Shown here in pieces: positions 57,560 through 64,000 of a stretch of DNA of 64,000 nucleotides. The DNA is from Isoetes taiwanensis. Lineage: Eukaryota; Streptophyta; Lycopodiopsida; Isoetales; Isoetaceae. Every line of letters begins with the position of its first letter. Position 1 is the stretch's first letter. The notes under the pieces are model-generated. The model had not been told where the DNA came from and searched no databases. It saw only the letters and a list, made by a program, of their open reading frames with translations. The stretch spans positions 33,711,166-33,775,165 of the forward strand of contig JAJEKV010000003.1 in NCBI GenBank assembly GCA_021234155.1, written 5' to 3'. The position numbers were made by a program, and so were the translations under genes.

Positions 57560-57810
57560 CGGACTTGATTTTTCATAAATAAACCTTAGAACTGGTTGTT
57601 TTTTTTATTTGTATTGTCTGTAGGGTCACTTTTTTAACTTGATTTTATCTCTTCCAGTATTTTTCATAAATAACCCTTAGAGCTGGTTGTTTTTTTTATT
57701 TGTATTGTCTAGTATTTTTCATAAATAACCCTTAGAGCTGGTTGTTTTTTTTTATTTGTATTGTCTGTAGGGTCACTTCCCTAACTTGATTTTATCTCTT
57801 CCAGTCCAGA
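57560..57810 (+). repeat. Tandem repeat with CATAAATAACCCTTAGA units, copy B
   Basis: TTTTTCATAAATAACCCTTA...GCTGGTTGTTTTTTTTATTT...GTATTGTCTG occurs three times, two of them followed by TAGGGTCACTT and TTGATTTTATCTCTTCCAG. The copy A partner is 36430-36640, with two units and more damage. Confidence 0.7.
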
Positions 57811-58794
57811 TCGCGAACAGAAAGGAGTCATGGAAATACCCTTTTGTTGAAGAAAGAGGTCTTGTGACATGCATTGGGCAGGCCAGTGCGTTCAGATTTC
57901 TATTATCTTCAAGTTGCTTTCGTGGCTTAGAACACCTCGGACCTTTTTCCCAGTAGGTGGTCTGTGTGCGAAAACAATATAATAGTTGTGATTGCTCGAC
58001 TATCATGGTCTCTTCAACCATTGTAAAATACAATGTAGTGAAATAATTTATGAATAAAAATTCAGGGCAGAGTACCACTTTGTTTACAACGAGATAACAT
58101 TTTCATTGGTTTTAGATGTGCTCTTTACCTTCTCGACTCGCAAAACTAACAAAAATAGACCACACAGAAAACAGACATCTTCTAAAGCAATAATGCGGTT
58201 TTAAAAGTTTCCCTCGTCCTTTTCCTGTAAAATAACAGGGTTCAAAAAAAAAAGTGGGAATTGAATGAGACCCACTTTAATTAAATGCAACTTATAGACA
58301 TTTTTCTAGAGAATAAGGTTATTATCGTACCCAATTCCTTTGAGTGTTAAAATTGAATTATTGGTATGTTGCATTTTAAATTTTGTTGTGTGTTTAGATT
58401 TGACGGCTTCAAACACTAAAAAAAGGAATCACCATTGGGCTTACACTTATGTTGGAAAAAGATGGCAAAATTTGCCACTTCAAGCTTCACTTCAATAGCT
58501 TTATATTACGAATGGCCAATTCACTTCACTTAAAAAAAAAGTATAAGCTTATTTAGAAGTTTTCTTGGTTCCAAGCAATATAGATTACTTCAAAAGAGGG
58601 CAGACTCCAATCTAGCAACTTCATGTAAGCTTTTGTTCCATGCAATACAGTCTTCTCCCCAAAGAGGGGCAAAGATGTGACCTCCATCGTGTAAATGCCA
58701 TTGGAATGTACTAACAATTTAAATATGCAATGTTCCAACAATTTAAATATGCAATGTTAGGTGCATGAAATGATGCTTAAGGCAGCCAAGCATG

Positions 58795-59640
58795 AATAGA
58801 ATAGAATAGAATTGAGTTTTTATTGTCCACGGAGGCCAATCGGTCCATGGGACCCAAAAAAGAGGCGCATCAAACATATTACTGTCCAGGTTAAAAAAAA
58901 CCCCGCCCAGAAGGGTCTTCAGGGGAAAACCTGTGATAGGAATAAGATTGTTGTTAAACTGTATATATATCTATCATGGGGAGGGGGGAATTTGTACACA
59001 TATCAGGCAAGTGCGCGAGGACCGAGCTAGTCCCGACGATCCATGACATCTTGAAGGTTTAATCCCAACATTTTACCGAGGCCATGCTCAACATCTCCTG
59101 AAGGGGCTAGCCAGGACGGACCATCTCAGCATAACGTGTCCGAATTTCGTCATATGCTGGACAACTCTGAAGGGTATGGCATTCATCGTCCACAGCTCCA
59201 ACTTGGCAGTGTTGACAAAGCCTCTCCTTGCGCGACTCCTCAATGCATCTCCCCATCTCAATCCAGAGATGGTGTGCGTCTATGCAGATGGAGGCAATGG
59301 ATCTGCGCTTTCTCATGTGTTGAATGCGCAGGTAGCATTGTGGGCCCTGTTCCAGCATGGGGTTTATGTGGCGTTGGTAATGTGTCGTTTTGATCTGTTC
59401 AAGGGTGTTGTCATCCCATAGCTTGCTGAGGAAGCATGTATCAAAGTACTGTCTGAGGCTGTGGCGATCTGCCTCCGTTTGCACTCGAACGCACCTGCAC
59501 TCCTGCATATTCTATCTGGCCAGCCACTGAGCTCTCTTTTTCTGCCAACAGGCCTTTCTTGAAAGAGTAATAACATCAGAGCAAGAGTTATCAAGCCCAG
59601 ATTCCTAAAGTGTATTAAGAACAAGGTACCAACAGAAAAG
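58795..59640 (-). pseudogene. LINE reverse-transcriptase C-terminal relic, copy B
   Basis: On the minus strand a 133-codon frame (59508-59107) contains LRQYFDTCFLSKLWDDNTLE and ERLCQHCQVGAVDDECHTLQ followed by SCPAYDEIRTRYAEMV. The CxxC...ExHxLxxCPAYxxIR arrangement is the zinc-binding tail typical of non-LTR reverse transcriptases. Its 3' end (58795-58817 on the plus strand) is a short microsatellite that reads (ATTCT)n on the minus strand, as some LINE clades have instead of poly(A). The polymerase part is missing, so it is 5'-truncated. The clade differs from the LINE at 6549-13670. Confidence 0.62.
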
Positions 59641-59690
59641 ACCAGGAGTCTGAGAGCGGATGCAACTCTAAAAATCGTAGAAGTGGGGAC

Positions 59691-60900
59691 ATGAAAGTAG
59701 ACAACGAGTCCAACTTCCCAGTATTATTATTATATGCATGTAAAATTAATAGAGAACCTGGTGTCACTAGGCTTCTTTTGACAGCTAGAACACTGGCTAT
59801 GGCGCACTTGAAAAAGCTTGGCCTACCTCAACATGAATTATTAAAGGCATTGGGTGGCAACTTCATTCTCATTCTCTTTGATAGTGAAGACGCAATTGAC
59901 AAGATGATCACTCATGGACTATCTTATGAGGGATTACTTGTTATACCAATACTATTCTCCTGCTTCTTCCCTCATCAGTTGCCACCCATCAAAATCCCAT
60001 GTCGGTTGGAGATTGAAAACTTACCTCCAGATATACTAGTTCCTGAGTTCTTAAAAGTTATTGCTAATGCCCTACGTGCTGCATACATTTCACACTCCAT
60101 TGCAAGTGCGTCAAAGATCCGTGTGGCCATTCCATCAAAAGCAGGCCAATAGATAGGAAATATATAGAATGTTCCCAGATGTAAATATTAAAGGGCTAGA
60201 AGAGAACCCCTCACCAAATCTGAAGAAGATAGAGCTCCTCCTCCTCAAGCACAAAATGTTTGGAAAGGCCACCTACTTCCAACTAGAGACCCAGTAAGCC
60301 AACCCACTAGTTCTGCAACCTTCATCTAAGCGCCTCTAGTCAGGGAGGTGTAAGCTCCCTTTGAAACCAACTTGTGATCCAATGGCGCAGTCCAGTGATA
60401 ATATCATCTTCTCTAAACATGTGAACCATCTTACAGTAGAGGAACTAGACATGGGCAGTGGTAGCATCAAGGCAAGAACTAAAAATAGCTCGAAGGGTGG
60501 AGGGCCTCGCCCAAAATTTCCTCCTCACACATCTCTCAGTGAATTCGGATTATGGGGCAAATACTCCTAAGGCAATGCTAGAAAGAAAAAGAGAAAATTG
60601 AGAGGATATTATAGTATTTAGAGAGATGGCTGCATAGAGAGACTCCTTCCACCAGACAAAATATGTAGGCAGACCTTGAAATGGAAGAGGAGGATATACC
60701 TCCTAATTTAACAAGAAAAGACCATGGAAGCAACAACGAAATTAGAAGGGATGACTAACATGAAAAGGAAAAAGGTCTCGAATCATTTTCTTCTAAATTA
60801 TAAAATTCTCAGCTGGAATATAAGGGCCAGAAAATCTGTTGAATACAAGAAAAGTAGGGGAGATACATGAGCTATTAGTAGGTATTATTACAGTAAAGGA
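59691..60900 (+). pseudogene. LINE ORF1 (DUF4283-like) and ORF2-start relic, copy B
   Basis: A 153-codon frame (59691-60152) reads LKALGGNFILILFDSEDAID, then KMITHGLSYEGLLVIPILFS, then KIPCRLEIENLPPDILVPEF, then LKVIANALRAAYI and SKIRVAI. This follows the DUF4283 pattern of LINE ORF1 proteins (GxFxxxF--EE--DK-L--GPW---, then W-----LP---------IGN-LG----). About 650 bp later (60802-60825) KILSWNIRARKSVEY matches the opening of a LINE AP endonuclease. No zinc knuckle or polymerase was found beyond 61000. Truncated and broken. Confidence 0.5.
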
Positions 60901-60999
60901 TACATCTAGTGCAAGGACATTGATTGCTTGTAAAATGATGTAAAAGTTTGTCACTCCCAAGTAGACAGATGGTCTATAATTTTATAGCAATAGAACGGT

Positions 61000-62548
61000 A
61001 GGGCTGGTGATGAAAAGGGAAATAATAGAGATTTGTAGGTTAGCTTTGAGGGCTTGGTTGTGCATTATCAAGTTGCCTCTGGATGTTATTAAAGCTTAAG
61101 TATTTAAGGGTGTCATGTTAATGACCACCTTTCTAGAATATGGAAGCATAGAATGTTGCATTGTGGGGATCGGAATGTGTATAGGAGTTCTTTGACGTAT
61201 ATAGCATGTTTCTTAATGGTAAATATGTGCTTATGAAAATCATTGGGATGGAACGGTATTATACATTGTTACGTTTGCAATATTATCTTGTGAATTCATT
61301 GACACATATGTCGATTGACTTGCCAACAAGATTTTTGAGTTGCCTATAGTTCGGAATATTCTAAAATATCCTCTATTTTTCAAATGCAATGATATACTTG
61401 AACTTCTCTATGCTTTAACTATCTGGCACCTTTACTAATTGTGTTCGTGAAATAGAAAGTGAAGAAAGATAATGTTTTGATTTTTTGGCATTTTGGTTAT
61501 GACGATGCAAAAGCTGCGAAGGTATTTTCCTTTTCTTTCCTTTTATCCAAAAGTTTCGATAACAATTTTGTCGTCGTTTGATCGACATGTGCTTATAATA
61601 ACAAGGAATATTCGCATCGGCCTTGGCATTCCCTCCCTTGATATTGAGATATAGTTCTACCATTACATTTTCTTACTTGAAAATCCGGCCCTTAGAGATT
61701 GGTATTGAACGTGGCTCTAACTTGATATCTCTGCCCTTAGTCACCATCTATATTGTCTTCTTCAATACTCGATCCCCTAATGTTGGACATGGCCCTATAC
61801 GTATTATAACAAGGTACACAAATGTTATCAACAACTATTTCAAAGCAAGCCCTCATAAAATGAGCTCTCATATCAAAATCAAAAAGCTCCTAGCAAAACT
61901 CTATCTCCCGTAGAAACAAGAACGAGATCATACTGAGCAAAATGGTGGGACTTAATTTGATATGGATAATTTGGACAGGGTTTGATGCTTAGATATGTCA
62001 AGCCATTTATTGAATCCTATTAGTGTGGTTATGGCACTATTGCAACAAATTTCTCAAAGCTTAATTCGATCTCTACTGATTTAGCAAGTAGTTCTACCAC
62101 CTTAAATTGGCACTATTCTTCCATTTGTACCAAGTATCTTCTAAATATTATCTTTTTCATTGAGTTGAACGGTTCATACTAATAGCTTTTAAGGGCTAAC
62201 CAAGTCCCTTGGGACACGATATTTTTCCAGCATCTGAGACCAAGTCTCTAATACTATAGAAGTTATCTTAGTTGGTGTCCATAGTTGGGGCGGAGAGGTA
62301 TGAGACACCAAAATAGAACAACTAGCTTTGAAAAATATCAAGATACCTTATACTTCTATGGGGATCGTGTTGAAGGTGATGATTCATGTCATCATCTAGT
62401 TGTCCAAAATCAAAATGATGATACAAAATAAATCTAAAGTGTGACATTCCCCAATGATGATACAAAATCAATCTAAAGTGTGACATTCCCCGAACCTTTA
62501 CGGTGCTTCCATCGTAAAATAAGGGAAATTGCCCTTCTTGGTGGCTCC
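61000..62548. other. End of copy B, AT-rich, no gene recognised
   Basis: One 96-codon plus-strand frame (61623-61913; SYLKIRPLEIGIERGSN, then RSPNVGHGPIRIITRYTN) is open here but broken in copy A. I do not recognise it. The repeat TGATGATACAAAATCAATCT occurs around 62413-62480. Confidence 0.3.
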
Positions 62549-64000
62549 ATCACGAAGAAAGGCCATCCATCTAGCACGGACCACCTGGGATGGCCAAGTG
62601 CCCAAGTGAAGGACATGGAAGTGTCATTAGCCCAGTCCTCCTCTGAACATCCCAGTCTATGTATTAGCACATAACAACAATACAACTACCACCACGAAGG
62701 ATGGCCCATCCAACAACACTAGAGGACATCATCACAACATACATAATGCAACAGAAATAGAGGTTTCTACCCTGGGTTCAGACTCAAGGGACTTGACTAA
62801 CAGTCGGAGTCTCTGAATAACAATAGACAGAGTCATGACAATGGCTTTGGCTGGCTTACAACATTGGCTAGGGTAGTCCACTCCATCATCCCTCCTACGC
62901 ACACTTTGCAGATAGGCTGAAACATGATGTGGCATGATTATAGCCTATCGGAGATGTAATCGCATGGAGTCACCCTGTGAAACTACTCTAGGTTGTATCT
63001 CCCTTGTCCGATGAGGCAGGAATGGGACAAGTCCCTCCCAGAGCACAATGGTTCCATGGGTAGCTAGAGGATTGTGGCGGCACATGTCTGCTCCCGACTT
63101 AAACCCCCCAAAAGCCATAGGCCAGGGCGACACCCCCAACCTATTAGATAGTCGATACTATTGGTACCGATAATTACTGTAGCAGGTAGCAGGCCTTAAC
63201 TAATAATATTAAACCTTATCTAACTGACTTAGGTAGATAAATCCATGGTCTGGCCTATGTTATGAAGTTTCTTTCTCATTCTGTTGCTCCCATAGCCACT
63301 CCCCCGAGCACCACCATACCAATTGGTATATGGATGCATGTTGTATTCTCACTCTCTCACACACAAATAAAATTGTTAATTCCTTATGCAATTATTATGA
63401 TTACTACAACTTGTAAATTTATAGGGCATGATACAAGTAAGAACATGTTGTATAGGGAATGTGTAGATGGCACCTCCTCTCCTTAGCCATAAAGCACACT
63501 CATAGATGCTCCTTTTATCCAGCTGATCATGTGCACCACCATAGATATAGAGCTTCGGTCTTGTTATTAGATCTAGAATCCATAAGTCATGGCTGCTCAG
63601 GCAAAATTAGTCTCACATTAAAAGTTATAGCATAAATTTGACCATCAATTTTAATTTTAAAAGCTCTACTTTGGAATACACACTAGATAGCAAAATGTTA
63701 ATCTCACAAGCCCACGGTGTCAAATTTTTAGATTGAAGCAAGTAGAAAAGAACACATAGAGTACATAGCTATTAAAATGCAAAGTTACATGCTTAGGTGT
63801 TTTTATGCAGACCATTGTGTATTTGCTCTTTTTTTTTTTTTGTCCGTGTATTTTATACTCTTTGTTTTCTAGAATTAGGGCTTTCAATCTGACAAATGCT
63901 TGACCCCAGCAACAGGAACAATCGAGATCTAAAGCACAATTTGCACAATGTTTGCTTAAGATATGGACGTTGGCATCGAGAAAGCACGAGTATTTTTTTT
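62549..64000. other. Unique right flank, no gene recognised
   Basis: No homology to the left flank of copy A or to other parts of the window was noticed. The minus-strand frame at 62945-63139 (MGVSPWPMAFGGFKSGADMC) and others are short and unassigned. A T run lies at 63831-63841. It may contain the outer part of a decayed retroelement, but no domain supports this. Confidence 0.35.

Larger units (their letters stand above)
41774..62548 (+). repeat. Segmental duplication, copy B (about 20.8 kb)
   Basis: The direct-orientation partner of 20606-41391. It starts at ATGGCATAACTAG (41774) and ends at TTGGTGGCTCC (62548), after which the flanks differ completely. In this copy the DUF1350 gene is readable from start to stop. 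The two copies are separated by 382 bp. Confidence 0.95.

Noticed and set aside
20606-62548. Giant LTR retrotransposon with the two copies as LTRs
   Set aside because: Each copy is 20.8 kb, contains a spliced host gene and only 382 bp lie between them; there is no internal polyprotein.
62945-63139. Minus-strand frame MGVSPWPMAFGGFKSG as a gene
   Set aside because: Short, no conserved motif, no neighbouring frame to extend it.

Overview
The window is nuclear DNA of a land plant. The evidence is spliced genes with plant-type families (DUF1350, an ARM-repeat membrane protein, a CYP73 cytochrome P450 fragment), a plant L1-type LINE whose ORF1 has a DUF4283-like domain, a Helitron helicase relic, MITEs, and long AT-rich spacers. 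The DUF7869-type relic and the Ty3/gypsy relic with a sushi/Tf1-style Gag would fit a non-flowering plant (fern, gymnosperm or bryophyte), but that is an inference and the species cannot be fixed from sequence alone.

Left part (1-20605). One intact intronless gene, an 810-residue membrane-anchored ARM-repeat protein at 963-3395, sits in a field of repeats and dead transposons. From left to right there are short inverted and direct repeats upstream of the gene, a frameshifted Helitron Pif1-like helicase tail (3475-4130, minus), two degenerate satellite families (4200-5290 and 5290-6540; the second is full of heat-shock-element-like GAAnnTTC arrays), a full-length but dead LINE on the minus strand (about 6549-13670), more of the same satellites, a tRNA-like SINE head, a DUF7869-type transposon gene relic (14828-17170, minus), a Ty3/gypsy gag-protease relic (18217-19640, minus) and a hairpin.

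Right part (20606-62548). This is a direct tandem segmental duplication of about 20.8 kb: copy A 20606-41391 and copy B 41774-62548, separated by a 382-bp spacer. Each copy holds one DUF1350 gene (a plastid-type alpha/beta-hydrolase-like family). The copy B gene can be read through nine exons to a 386-residue protein. The copy A gene has a 16-nt deletion in exon 3, a 1-nt deletion in exon 8 and a duplicated last exon. Intron 4 of both copies contains a foldback/MITE-like element carrying an antisense piece of a CYP73 (cinnamate 4-hydroxylase type) gene, cut off just before the heme-binding cysteine. Just after the gene lies a MITE with long terminal inverted repeats and a 9-bp target duplication (Mutator type). 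Farther along are several tandem repeats and two more LINE relics.

The two copies alternate between near-identity and scrambled stretches. Many of the differences sit at CAG/CTG triplets, so part of the apparent divergence (and of the damage to gene A) may be a consensus error at methylated CHG sites or a false duplication of alleles. This must be settled before either copy is interpreted biologically. From 62549 to the end no gene is recognised.
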